Assembly (NCBI GenBank): GCA_030267565.1
Contig: BRXU01000038.1
Coordinates: 310,001 to 374,000, forward strand
Direction of reading: 5' to 3'
Length of the DNA stretch: 64,000 bases
DNA from: Pleodorina starrii
Taxonomy: Eukaryota; Chlorophyta; Chlorophyceae; Chlamydomonadales; Volvocaceae
In this document: piece after piece, positions 18,723 to 39,812 of the stretch
Layout of the letters: each line of letters begins with the position of its first letter
Position numbering within the stretch: the stretch's first letter is position 1
Made by a program: the position numbers and the translations under genes
Notes under the pieces: model-generated
Database searches by the model: none
The model's input: only the letters and a program-made list of their open reading frames with translations
Told to the model about the DNA's origin: nothing

Positions 18723-21128
18723 ATGCTCCGAGCCCCTGCCACCCATGAGCGGCCCCGAGCTCCTTGCACTAATCACCGGACCCGAGCCTCTTCCGCCCCC
18801 ATCTCCAACCCCGAGCCCCTGCCACCCATCTCAGGCCCGATGCCCATTCCGCCCATCTCCAACCCCGAGCCCGTGCCATTGTTCTCCGGTCCCCGAGCCC
18901 CTGCCACCCATCTCAGGCCCGATGCCCATTCCGCCCATCCCCAGCCCCGAGCCCCTGCCACCCATCTCAGGCCCGATGCCCAGTCCGCCCATCTCCAGCC
19001 CCGAGCCCGTGCCATTGTTCTCCGGTCCCCGAGCCCCTGCCACCGATCTCCGGTCCCCGAGCCCCTGCCACCAATCTCCGGTCCCCGAGCCCCTGCCACC
19101 CATCTCAGGCCCGATGCCCATTCCGCCCATCTCCGGTCCCCGAGCCCCTGCCACCAATCTCCGGTCTCCGAGTCCCTGCCACCAATCTCAGCCCCGATGC
19201 CCATTCCGCCCATCCCCAGCCCCGAGCCCCTGCCACCCATCTCAGGCCCGATGCCCATTCCGCCCATCCCCAGCCCCGAGCCCCTGCCACCAATCTCCGG
19301 TCCCCGAGCCCCTGCCACCAATCTCCGGTCCCCGAGCCCCTGCCACCCATCTCAGGCCCGATGCCCATTCCGCCCATCCCCAGCCCCGAGCCCCTGCCAC
19401 CCATCTCAACCCCGAGCGCCTTCCGCCCATCCCCAGCCCCGAGCCCCTGCCACCCATCTCAGGCCCGATGCCCAGTCCGCCCATCTCCAACCCCGAGCCC
19501 GTGCCATTGTTCTCCGGTCCCCGAGCCCCTGCCACCCATCTCAGGCCCGATGCCCATTCCGCCCATCCCCAGCCCCGAGCCCCTGCCACCCATCTCAGGC
19601 CCGATGCCCAGTCCGCCCATCTCCAACCCCGAGCCGGTGCCATTGTTCTCCGGTCCCCGAGCCCCTGCCACCCATCTCAGGCCCGATGCCCATTCCGCCC
19701 ATCCCCAGCCCCGAGCCCCTGCCACCCATCTCAGGCCCGATGCCCAGTCCGCCCATCTCCAACCCCGAGCCGGTGCCATTGTTCTCCGGTCCCCGAGCCC
19801 CTGCCACCCATCTCAGGCCCGATGCCCATTCCGCCCATCTCCAACCCCGAGCCCCTGCCACCCATCTCAGGCCCGATGCCCATTCCGCCCATCTCCAGCC
19901 CCGAGCCCGTGCCATTGTTCTCCGGTCCCCGAGCCCCTGCCACCGATCTCCGGTCCCCGAGCCCCTGCCACCAATCTCCGGTCCCCGAGCCCCTGCCACC
20001 CATCTCAGGCCCGATGCCCATTCCGCCCATCTCCGGTCCCCGAGCCCCTGCCATCAATCTCCGGTCTCCGAGTCCCTGCCACCAATCTCAGCCCCGATGC
20101 CCATTCCGCCCATCCCCAGCCCCGAGCCCCTGCCACCCATCTCAGGCCCGATGCCCATTCCGCCCATCCCCAGCCCCGAGCCCCTGCCACCAATCTCCGG
20201 TCCCCGAGCCCCTGCCACCAATCTCCGGTCCCTGAGCCCCTGCCACCCATCTCAGGCCCGATGCCTATTCCGCCCATCCCCAGCCCCGAGCCCCTGCCAC
20301 CCATCTCAGGCCCGATGCCCAGTCCGCCCATCTCCAACCCCGAGCCCCTGCCACCCATCTCAGGCCCGATGCCCAGTCCGCCCATCTCCAGCCCCGAGCC
20401 CCTGCCACCCATCTCAGGCCCGATGCCCAGTCCGCCCATCTCCAACCCCGAGCCCGTGCCATTGTTCTCCGGTCCCCGAGTCCCTGCCACCCATCTCAGG
20501 CCCGATGCCCATTCCGCCCATCCCCAGCCCCGAGCCCCTGCCACCCATCTCAGGCCCGATGCCCAGTCCGCCCATCTCCAACCCCGAGCCCGTGCCATTG
20601 TTCTCCGGTCCCCGAGCCCCTGCCACCCATCTCAGGCCCGATGCCCAGTCCGCCCATCCCCAGCCCCGAGCCTTTGCCACCCATCTCAGGCCCGACGCCC
20701 AGTCCGCCCATCTCCAACCCCGAGCCCGTGCCATTGTTCTCCGGTCCCCGAGCCCCTGCCACCCATCTCAGGCCCGATGCCCAGTCCGCCCATCTCAACC
20801 CCGAGCGCCTTCCGCCCATCCCCAGCCCCGAGCCCCTGCCACCAATCTCAGGCCCAATGCCCATTCCGCCCATCTCAACCCCGAGCACCTTCCGCCCATC
20901 CCCAGCCCCGAGCCCCTCCCACCGATCTCCGGTCCCCGAGCCTCTTCCGCCCCCATCTCCAACCCCGAGCCCCTGCCACCCATCTCAGGCCCGATGCACC
21001 TTCCGCCCATCTCCAACCCCGAGCCCCTTCCGCCCATCTTCAGCCCCGAGGCTGCCACCGATCTCCGGACCCGATCCCCTCTCACCTATCCCCAGCTCCG
21101 ATCTCCTGCCCCAATCCCCAGCCCCTAG
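18723..21128 (+). other. 801-codon Pro-rich repeat frame, doubtful as a gene
   Basis: The longest frame through the minisatellite encodes ~18-residue units such as PEPLPPISGPMPIPPISN. Because the unit is 54 bp (a multiple of three) and lacks stops in several frames, long frames also exist in the other plus frame and on the minus strand (GRGSGLGMGGMGIGPEMG). Openness alone is therefore weak evidence. A Pro/Ser-rich wall- or matrix-like protein is conceivable in an alga, but I see no signal peptide, splice structure or flanking domain. Confidence 0.25.
18785..21060. repeat. 54-bp minisatellite with 900-bp higher-order copy
   Basis: About 40 tandem units begin CCCGAGCCCCTGCCACCCAT and contain the alternating block GCCCATTCCGCCCATC. 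Variant units carry CCATTGTTCTCCGGTCCCC. The stretch 19010-19330 recurs at 19910-20230 with an offset of 900 bp and only a few substitutions, showing a recent larger duplication within the array. Confidence 0.92.
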
Positions 21129-21179
21129 CCCCAGCCCCGTAGCGCCAGTGCTCAATCCCCCGAGCCCCAAGCCCAAGCC

Positions 21180-22160
21180 TTAGCCCCATAAGCCCCGAGC
21201 CTGAGGTCCCAGATGTCACTCCACCGCGAGCCCCAGCCCGAGCTCCTAGTCCCCACCCCCAGCCGCCAAGGTGTAGCCCCCAGCTTCAGGCCAAGTGTCC
21301 AAGGATAAGCTCCAGCCTCATTCCCTAACTGTTTAGCCCCAGATGCCAAGCATCGGCCCTGAAGCTTCAGCCCCTATCCCCAGCCCATGTTACAGGGAGG
21401 AAAGACAGGGTGCGTGGGGGCCTTGGGGTGTTTGGGGTTTGGCTGACAGCTTTCCTGTCGCAGATCTTGGCATAAATGCGCCAATGTGCTTATCGAAATT
21501 CGGGACCATCAATGGTGAAACATCACCACAAAGGACGACTGCCGTCATTTGCGTCGGGATGCATGCATGCTTGCACGAACAAAACGCCGCAGGAAGGCCA
21601 TGCGCACCACAACAACGTCAAAGTAACCATTTGCGCTGTAAAGGTGTCCGTTCAAGTGTCATTAGGTTTCTTTACCGGCTCAGGATAGGAGCCCAATGAC
21701 AGTACGGAAACCAACTGCCGTTCCCACTATACGCCACATACGCCTTCCTTCTACATTCAATGTAATTGAATTATAATTAATTGACACTGGAAATAGCTAA
21801 GTACTTTCGCCTTTGCCTATACACTTGTTCTTGACTGTCGATAACAAAAGTCAAATCAAGGCGATGCCTCAATAAGTTCAAGGTCTGCTCGCAGAGTTAA
21901 CTCAGGTATCAGGTAATCATGTCACGCAAGCTACGGAAAGTATCAGACTCATCGACGAGGTCCAGCTGTTCGCCGAGTACCGAACAACCTTGTGGGCAGT
22001 CTCTTCCACGCCGGAACTTTGTCAAGGGACCGATTTCGGAAGCAAATGTTAAATACAGTCTCAATAACTGGCGCCAATGGTCGTTAACAGCTGTGTAGCT
22101 ATGCGTTTTCCGTCCCTAATGTAATCACCCCAATGCCCTTAAGCAACGCAGTTCAGCACG
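21180..22160. other. Element interior without recognisable genes
   Basis: Decayed minisatellite-like sequence (AGCCCCAG) to ~21390, then ordinary sequence. I see no conserved coding segment. Confidence 0.4.
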
Positions 22161-22173
22161 GAGTGCACGGACA

Positions 22174-22240
22174 TGGAGCTAGCGGCCTTGGAGTGGACTT
22201 GGAGCTAGCGGCCTTGGAGTGGACTTGGAGCTAGCGGCCG
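22174..22240. repeat. 26-bp tandem repeat, 2.6 copies
   Basis: The unit reads GGAGCTAGCGGCCTTGGAGT followed by GGACTT. Repeated in direct orientation. Confidence 0.85.
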
Positions 22241-22857
22241 GGAGTAGCTGTGCTGGCGGGCCGGCTGGGGGGCGCTAGTGGCCAGGAGCAAGACCCAGCC
22301 TCCCAAGGAAGTAATAATAGCGGTTACAGCGGGCGTCAGACCCAAAACGGGAGATCCAGCTGGCCAGCTGGCCGTGCACTGCAGCGAACACACCGGGACA
22401 GAGGAAAGACCAACCAGCCCAGACAGCACGAGCCAGCCCAGACAGGAAGGAGCAAACCCAGGGGAAAAGCGCTTAGGCGAGCAACCACGGGGCGCATAAG
22501 TGCGGCCTGTCAGCCCTCACCTATCTCTATCTCTACCCGTCTGGCCCAGTCCGGCCTGCTGTTGCCCTGTGTATGGACTGGGCTGCAGCGGGCTGAACTA
22601 CCCGTCTGGCCCGGGCCGGACTGAACTAGCCAAACCCAATCCCCAGCTAGGGGACTTCATGGAAAGGGATCTTGCCACCGGACAATTTTGGATTCTTTTA
22701 GTCATGTAACCGGTGGTTTTCACTACCATCGTACTGGACACTTGGTATTATTGGGTTGCCGTCTCCTCCAGTAATATGCGGTTTATATACCGTACAGGCT
22801 CTCCGTAGACTCTCCGTAAAATGCAGTTTTGGGGTTGTTGTGGCGGCGGCCTTCACC

Positions 22858-22954
22858 GCGCTCACCCGAGCCGCCGCCTTTGCCAGCGTGGCGCCCTTGC
22901 TGGCCCTCCCGGGAGCGTCCAGCTGCGCCTTGCACTTGTCCCGCTCCCAGTGCC
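22858..22954 (-). other. Isolated exon-like segment inside the element
   Basis: On the minus strand a CTCCAG acceptor opens HWERDKCKAQLDAPGRASKG, which runs to a GTGAGC donor after AAAR. The segment is GC-rich with typical coding composition, unlike its AT-richer surroundings. No neighbouring exon is recognisable. It may be a captured host-gene fragment. Confidence 0.25.
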
Positions 22955-23002
22955 TGGAGTTTTGCAGAGTCGTGCAGGCTGTCACTCAATTAACATTTAA
23001 TA

Positions 23003-23044
23003 GTCGCGCAAACTTTGACGGAATTACTTAGTTTTGCGCGACTT
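23003..23044. repeat. Short inverted repeat
   Basis: AGTCGCGCAAA faces TTTTGCGCGACT across ~20 bases, giving a 10-11 bp stem. Role unknown. Confidence 0.6.
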
Positions 23045-23596
23045 AGCACCTCTGTTTGGAATAATCCTTCAATTTAGCGTGACGATACCCTGAGGTACGG
23101 AACCGTATGTTGTCCCATAGGAGAGCTTTCAGTAGGTTGAACGGGACGTATCGTCGGTTGGATGATGCTTTATTTATGGCTGGGCAGGTAGCGTTAGCGT
23201 TGCTAAATTGGGTACCTTGCTGGATGGTTACACTGTTTCAGCGGTTGTAATGTGCGATTTCCCCGCGTTTAGCTGCCGTTGCTGCGGAACCCTTCCATGA
23301 GCAAGTCGTATTCTTTGACCCGTGCGTGTGACAGCGAGTGACCGCTGAGCTGATGGGAGCTGAGAGGTGTGTTGTCGGTGGTTGGTGTCGTTTATACGAC
23401 AAGTATAACGACAAGTGAAAGGATATGGCCGGTACGCAACCAAAGTGCAGTGTGCCGCCGCCCATCCAACGAACAACGAACGCTACAACGAACTATAAAC
23501 AGCTACGTAGAGCCCGTCGGCGACAATACTAGTATGCCCATTTACAAACGATCGAACATAAAAGAAGCAAGTAAATAATAGTTTGTATTGGGATAT

Positions 23597-24334
23597 CAGC
23601 TTATGCTGGGGTGGCCACGATTCGTGGCTCGGGACATGTCCCGACTCGGTACATGTCCCGAGCCACGAATCGTGGCTCTCGGTCCCGCGGCATACCGCTT
23701 CGTGGCGGGTAGCCAGAGCGACCGAAAAATAAATAAATACATAAACAATCAACCTGAATTTGATTAACAGCTTGTGCTGCGGCGGCCCCGGATCGTGGCT
23801 CAGGACATGTCCCGACTCGGTACATGTCCCGAGCCACGAATCGTGGCTCTCGGTCCCGCGGCATACCGCTTCGTGGCGGGTAGCCAGAGCGACCGAAACA
23901 TAAACAAATACATAAACAATCAACCTGAATTGGAATAACAGCTTATGCTGCGGCGGCCCCGGATCGTGGCTCAGGACATGTACCGACTCGGTACATGTCC
24001 CGAGCCACGAATCGTGGCTCTTGGTCCCGCGGCGTACCGCCTCGTGGCGGGTAGCCAGACCGATTGGAAATTTAATAATTTATTAAATGATCCATTTGCA
24101 TTGGGAAATTGGGTCGGAGCATGGGACCCGGTCCCACGGTGTGCCCCTCAATGGCGAGTCGCCAAAACGATCCAACATTACAAAGTTATAAAAGAATCAA
24201 CTAGAATTTAAAGAGCAGCTTATGCTGAGGCGGCCTCGGATCGTGGCTCAGGACATGTACCGACTCGGTACATGTCCTGAGCCAGAGGGGTCTGTCATTG
24301 TTCGGTACATGTCCCGAGCCACGATCCGGGGCCG
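23597..24334 (-). repeat. Right inverted array of palindromic ~170-bp units
   Basis: Reverse-complement counterpart of 17140-17873. Hairpins lie at about 23625-23660, 23796-23840, 23966-24011 and 24238-24285. The two inner units are slightly diverged (ATGTCCCGACTCGG variant) while the outer two match the left arm almost base for base. Confidence 0.88.
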
Positions 24335-24430
24335 CTGCCTTACTGCGCAGCTAGCTGGCCTTTCCCTCGCTGCTGCAGATACCGCGCTACGGTACGCTCT
24401 CTTCCCCGGGGGGTGAAACAAAAGATACGG

Positions 24431-24456
24431 TACCGCAGCGAAGGGACAGAAACGGT
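24431..24456 (+). repeat. Dispersed family B, copy 3
   Basis: TACCGCAGCGAAGGGACAGA followed by AACGG, in the spacer below PFOR, ~180 bp from a family A copy. Confidence 0.6.
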
Positions 24457-24633
24457 GTTCACGGACGAACCCAGAGCCCATTGAGGAAGGAGCGAGGAAG
24501 GGGGCTTTAATGTTCACCACATGTCCTCAGCTGCGTATGAGATGCCGCCTCCCTTGCCACACGGTCGGCTGCACTGCGCTTTTCCTCCTCGAATGGAATC
24601 AACCCAGGGGTATCTGCCCTCCCTTGGGGTGGG

Positions 24634-24658
24634 GGGGTTATCCACGTATAAGCCGGAG
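24634..24658 (+). repeat. Dispersed family A, copy 5
   Basis: GGGGTTATCCACGTATAAGC followed by CGGAGCCCGTAAACGG, outside any gene. Confidence 0.65.
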
Positions 24659-25002
24659 CCCGTAAACGGTATCAAATCAGAAAAAATCCTTCCTGTCTGC
24701 AAAAGAAAAACGAGGTAAACTTTCAAACAGCAAGGGCGTTAGATACAAACCGAGAAATTGTAGCGAGTCCGAGTAGCTAGAGCCGCCACGTGACGAGGAC
24801 GAGACGAGACGTAATGGTGGATGCTGGAAATACGCTGAGGCTGTGAGGTGACACGTTGCTGAACTGGTCGAGAAAGTGCGGCTGGGATGCAAGGAACGCC
24901 CCAATCCCCGAAGCCCGCGAGGACTGAATGTGCTTCACCGCAGGCTTGAAGGCGGCGGTTCCCCCTTTTTTTCTTAAGCCCCCGAGTAAAATCCCATGTG
25001 GT

Positions 25003-25073
25003 CCCCATATGGTCCCATGGGCCCCATATGGCCCCATACGGCCCCATACGGCCCCATATGGTCCCATGGACGA
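25003..25073. repeat. CCCCATATGG tandem repeat
   Basis: Five to six degenerate copies of a 12-14 bp unit GGCCCCATATGG / GGTCCCATGG. Confidence 0.85.
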
Positions 25074-26405
25074 TGGACCCCTCACTGCCGTTCTTCCGCT
25101 GTCTATTTCGCCGTTGTGTTTGCCTTGCAACCACGTGTAAAGTGGGATGGGGGGGGGGACGGGGGGAAAGATATTCCGGGTACGTGCACTCAACCTGAAG
25201 CAATTTACTTACAGGAGGTCGCAGCGGCAGTAGTGGTACGTACTCACTGGTTCCCCCAATCCCCCCAAATACGTTAAAACGATTCGAAAGTTAATGCCAT
25301 GCCCCCCATTTTGCCCCCCGCATATAGCACCGGAGGGCGAGCACCTCACCCGTCTCCAGCCGCATGTACTTGACTTCTTAACAAGCAACTCTTGAGCTCT
25401 TAACCATTTGAGAAATGACCCGCCCCACCGTTATAATAAAAACCCCGCATCGCAAACCCCCAAAGCAACAACACAGAATCACAAGACACAGTCGTGCGCT
25501 ACAGATCAGAGCCATCGATAAACCCAGATCAAGGAGAGCACAGGCGCATCTTCCTGATGAGGTTTTGTCCCTACGCGCTGCACACATCCTACAGCACCAT
25601 CCACACACAGAAAGCATACCTTATGCAATACAGAGCCGCAATGTGCGGATGGATATGCTTTTCCTCTGGCTCCTCCGTCTCGGAGCCGAGGGATGGCCTT
25701 TGCATGAAACTTTGTGTCGTCCAGGCCTCTCTTCGCAGGGCGCAGGAAGTGTCGCCCGCCGTGCATCATGAAACAAATCCGAGCACGAACGTAGAAGTAA
25801 GCATCTGAGAGCCCCACGGCCTCACGAAAGCCCACGACCTCACGAAATTCGTTCATAAAGGCCGTTCTTGAGCTTCGAAATTCGCGCCTTACTCTCTTCA
25901 GAGCTTTACTTGGGAGCATCGCGCGCCGTCATCAATGTTGTGGAAAGAATATCACAAACGAAAGACGCGAGACGGTTCACAAAAGACGAGACGGAAGCCA
26001 ATCAGAAAGCCAGCCGCGGCCGGCCGGCCCGCCGGCCGAATGCAAGAGAGGCAGAACGCATCGGCCGGCCCATAAACGGGCTCCGTGCTCACGCGTGACA
26101 AGGCATGGCATGGCAGGACCACGCAGCCTTGCGTCCTGCACCGCTCATATCCCGCCTCTTCAGGATCACATCTTTTAGAAGCAAGGCCATGCGAGATAGA
26201 TGCGACGCCACCGCGCAGAGAGAAAGCACGAGATTACGTCGTGCGAGCGCGTCCTAGCTACGTCCGCTCCATGCACCCTGCCAGCGACAGCAGCCTGCCG
26301 CCGCCGGGGCTTACCACACACTCCGTGCCGTGCCTGCCTGCTCGACTGCCGTGACTGCCGTGACTGCCTTGACGGCCTTGACTGCCGTGACTGCTCCAGA
26401 GCCCC

Positions 26406-36558
<10,153 letters not shown>

Positions 36559-36668
36559 CTTGATGTGAGTTTCCATGCTTGAAATTTGAAGGCGACAAGG
36601 GCTGCGGATAAAAAGGAAAGGTCGGGTGATAGGGCGCGGTGAAAGCACGAGAAGAAAATACGCCGGCA

Positions 36669-37442
36669 ACTACGGGTAGGTTGCCCTAATTCGGAACACT
36701 GAACACTTTGCGAGCAATTATAAATTTGAGCTTGCAACCTTTACAGCCAAATACTCTACCAGAGGTCCGTACATATGTCCTCGACATGCTGTAATTTTCG
36801 TATGCAAAGATAGGCAGGTCCTTGCACAATAACCCTCAAAATGTGGTACTGGGTACGCTCGCCCCTGAGTGGAACAAACGCCCCCTATCTGGAACACCGC
36901 CCAACGGCCAAAAAGTGCCAGCCTTTGCGACGCGCGACTCCTGCAAATGCATTGTTGCCATAATATATCATGTCCGGTCACTTTAGTGTACATATGTCAC
37001 TTAGCAGAGGTCACCCCGCGTGCCTAGTGGCCCAATGCGAGGCACTCACTTCCCACTGACGCGCGCGGCCGGGCCCCTGGGTCGGCCCTTGGACGGAGCG
37101 GGAGACTTCTTTGCTTTCGTCATTTGACTGTATGGGTAAACCTATGTATACCTCCGAACAAATAGCACTTGTATATCACTTATAACGTCCTTCTTGCAAG
37201 TCTGGCGCTATATCGCGCATCCAGCACGTCAGGAAGTGACGATGCCGCATCGTGGTTCTAACAAAAGCAATTGTTTCTCGCAGCCCCAAGCACCTAGCGC
37301 ATGCCCAAAATTTACCGTAGATTACCCGTACGTTAATGTCCATGTTGTAATTTTCTGATGATTTTTGGTATCACCATTTCGCTGAAACAAATCATTGTTC
37401 CATATAGGGGACTGTTCCGAATTAGGGCAACCTACCCGTAGT
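36669..37442. mobile_element. MITE-like element with perfect 30-bp terminal inverted repeats
   Basis: The left end 36669-36698 begins ACTACGGGTAGGTTGCCCTA and is the exact reverse complement of 37413-37442. A CCCCTATMTGGAACA motif occurs internally (about 36881) and near the right end in opposite orientation. There is no transposase and no clear target-site duplication. It sits ~110 bp upstream of the PFOR start codon. Confidence 0.7.
37046..37123 (-). other. Short basic ORF or first exon inside the MITE-like element
   Basis: ATG 37123 opens MTKAKKSPAPSKGRPRGPAA and stops after 25 codons. A strong donor GTGAGTG overlaps the stop, so it could instead be a first exon. The KGRPRG core resembles an AT-hook. 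It may be the remnant N-terminus of a transposase of the parent element. No following exon was found. Confidence 0.25.
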
Positions 37443-39812
37443 GTTGATAAGTGAGGGTCATAAATTATATTCTGCAAGTTACTATCCTTGAATTATGGAA
37501 GAAATAGTCCAGTCAATCCGCCGCTCTCGTAAGGTCGGAAGTTTACGGAACTGCAATTGGGATGGCGCAAATCCCCCCAGGACTTACATGAGCTTAGGGA
37601 CAGTCGTTGATCTCCAAAGGACTATGTAGCTGTAGTGCTGGATGACAAGAGTCGATTACAACCAAACTCCGTGTTGCTCCGGAAGCTATATTAAATGGGA
37701 AAGTGATGTGCGTGTCTTCATTCACTTTCAGATGCTACGGTCACCTGGTGGAAGCATGAGAATGCCTAAATTGATGGCGCGCAAGACTTTAAGTTCTTCT
37801 GCGGCGATACAATCGTACCGGTCGGGGCCATCGTTACGGCATATCCGCAATTGTACCATACCGTGCCCCACGACCGTATCGACACTGTCGCCTGAAATGT
37901 ATGCGCCAGCGGCCGTGCTAAGTGGTTTGGTCTCACACGGTCTCACACGGCCTCACATTTGCTGGTCAGCGGTTGGTCAGGGCTCGTTCAACCGGCCGCC
38001 CGCTTCCCAATTGCCAGCATGCGACATGCAGTAGCCCTTGAAGACCTTCATAACTATGTCCGGCTAATCTGTTGCCGCGCGCTGTAGTGTAAGCGGGCCA
38101 GGCATCCAGGATCCAGCGGGCCACGTTTACGAGACGCTTACGAGAAGGGTGTTCGACCCGTGCGCCAATCTTTACCCGATAGCAGAAAAAATCAAGTTAC
38201 AAATACAAATAAAATTTGTGGTTTATTGGTTATTGAAAGCATTTTTTGTAACTCGCCATCAAGGCAGTACAATGTGCTTCGACACTAGCTTAAGGAAGTA
38301 CCGGGGAGGCAGTTCGTTACCGGAGGATTCTTGAGTTGAGTGAGCCAGTACCCTTGTGCATTAGGCACTACCACATTAAGTCTCAAAGTCTTCGACAAGA
38401 GGGGACAAACCGACCCACTTGCGGCCTGGATGGGTTAAAACCTTCGATGGCAAGAGCCGGCCCGGAAGTTGGAAAGTACACCGATCAGCTGTATCGAATA
38501 TCCCGGCAATCTTGTCCGAATCTGCCAATTTGGGATTCACGGGGAGGCAAACTCGGGCTTGAAGCAGGCGCGTTCCGAGCTGTAAAGGTTGGCGTTACGC
38601 TTTTCCATCGACTGATCGACATCCACCATCCACCAGGATCACCACTCCCGCTAGCTGTCATCACCTGTACCATGGCCACCAAATCCCGAGTCCTCCGGGC
38701 ATGCGATCCGTTTCCACACGGATTTCGGCCCAGCGGGCAACAGACCCTGAAACCACCGGAACCCCAACCGTAACCCACGCGCGCTGAACTCAGCCCGTCG
38801 AAACCTGCCCTTCCTTGGCGAACTAGCACAGCCGTGCTTCGAAGATCGCGCCACAGACCGCACAAACCTCTAACAGACCGCAAACCGCTAACCCGCACCA
38901 CAGACCGCAAACCGCTAACTCAGAACCCACCAACCAACCGCGCGGAACTCGCACCGCTCGCCGCCACCACGCCCCCAGAGCACCCCTGGCCCGCCCCCGT
39001 CCTCGCATTTGCGCACTTGCTCGTTGCGACCACAAGGAGCCTGAACAGGCTGGGTCGGGTCAGGACTCAGGACTCAGGAGCTCAGGACGGGTCGGGTCGG
39101 GTCGGGTCGGGAACAGACCAGCCTGGAGCCCGACCCAGGAAAGCTCAAGCCTTCCCGGGTGGGGCCTGCGCGCAGCAGGCCCCGCCGCGCCCGCCTCTAT
39201 CTCGCCTCTATCCTGCCTTTATCCCGCCTCTATCCCGCCGTTATGAACCATTATCGGCAGCAGAGAGGCTCTTCGTGAGGAGGAGGGCGGCTTCTTGCGG
39301 CGCCGGCCGCGGTGGTAGTGCCGTACCCGGCCTGCCCAAGCACTGCCGGCAGCTGGGCTGCACGGCTGCACTCCGCACCGCGCTGTGCAATTGTGCAGTA
39401 CGGTAGTACGGAACCTGATCCGCCGGACCGCCGCGGCGCGCTCCAGAAAGCCCAACTCGCGTATCCTCTCCTTCCCCCCATCTACCGCACCGCACCTACT
39501 GTAATACCCACGCACCGCCTAAGCACCGTAAACGCCACCTGCCCTGTGTGTTCGCGAGGGAGCACGCGATCTCCCCTCCTTACCCCCCCCCCAAGCTGCC
39601 CCCGGCTGCCCTGGCCCAGACAAGCCACCTCCGCCTGCCCCCCAACAACCCCCCCCATCGGAGCTGTCGCCCGGCTCCCTCCCCCAGCTGCCGCTGTTCC
39701 CTCCCTCCACCCTCCATCCTCCCTCCATTTTCCCTCCAGCTTCCCCCGTGCAGCTTCCCCCGCTGCGGTATCATTTTTTACCCCCCGTGCAGCTTCTCCC
39801 CTGCAGCTTCCC

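Larger units (their letters stand above)
17140..24334. mobile_element. Putative non-autonomous element or inverted satellite pair, 7.2 kb
   Basis: Two arms of ~735 bp (17140-17873 and 23597-24334) are inverted copies of each other. Each arm is itself a tandem array of ~170-bp units, and every unit contains a hairpin made of GTGGCTCGGGACATGTACC facing GGTACATGTCCTGAGCCAC. Outer units are nearly identical between arms over hundreds of bases, including a non-repeat stretch at 17280-17440 matched at 24035-24190. The 5.7 kb between the arms holds a 54-bp minisatellite but no recognisable transposase or reverse transcriptase. I found no convincing target-site duplication. It could be a large TIR transposon derivative with satellite-like ends, or an inverted pair of satellite arrays. 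Confidence 0.5.
24335..26405. other. Spacer between the inverted-array element and PFOR
   Basis: Contains one copy of each dispersed family (24431-24456 and 24634-24658), a CCCCATATGG-type tandem repeat at 25003-25073 and a CCGG-rich palindromic run at 26016-26040. Just below the PFOR stop, a 9-bp CTGCCGTGA repeat lies at about 26344-26395, in its probable 3' UTR. I see no gene. Confidence 0.45.
36559..39812. other. Spacer between PFOR 5' end and CFAP299 3' end
   Basis: The PFOR promoter should lie just above 36558. A MITE-like element occupies 36669-37442. The rest (37443-39812) holds moderately GC-rich sequence, with GGTCGGGTCG repeats at 39085-39112 and C-rich runs at 39580-39780. I see no conserved gene. 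Confidence 0.45.
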
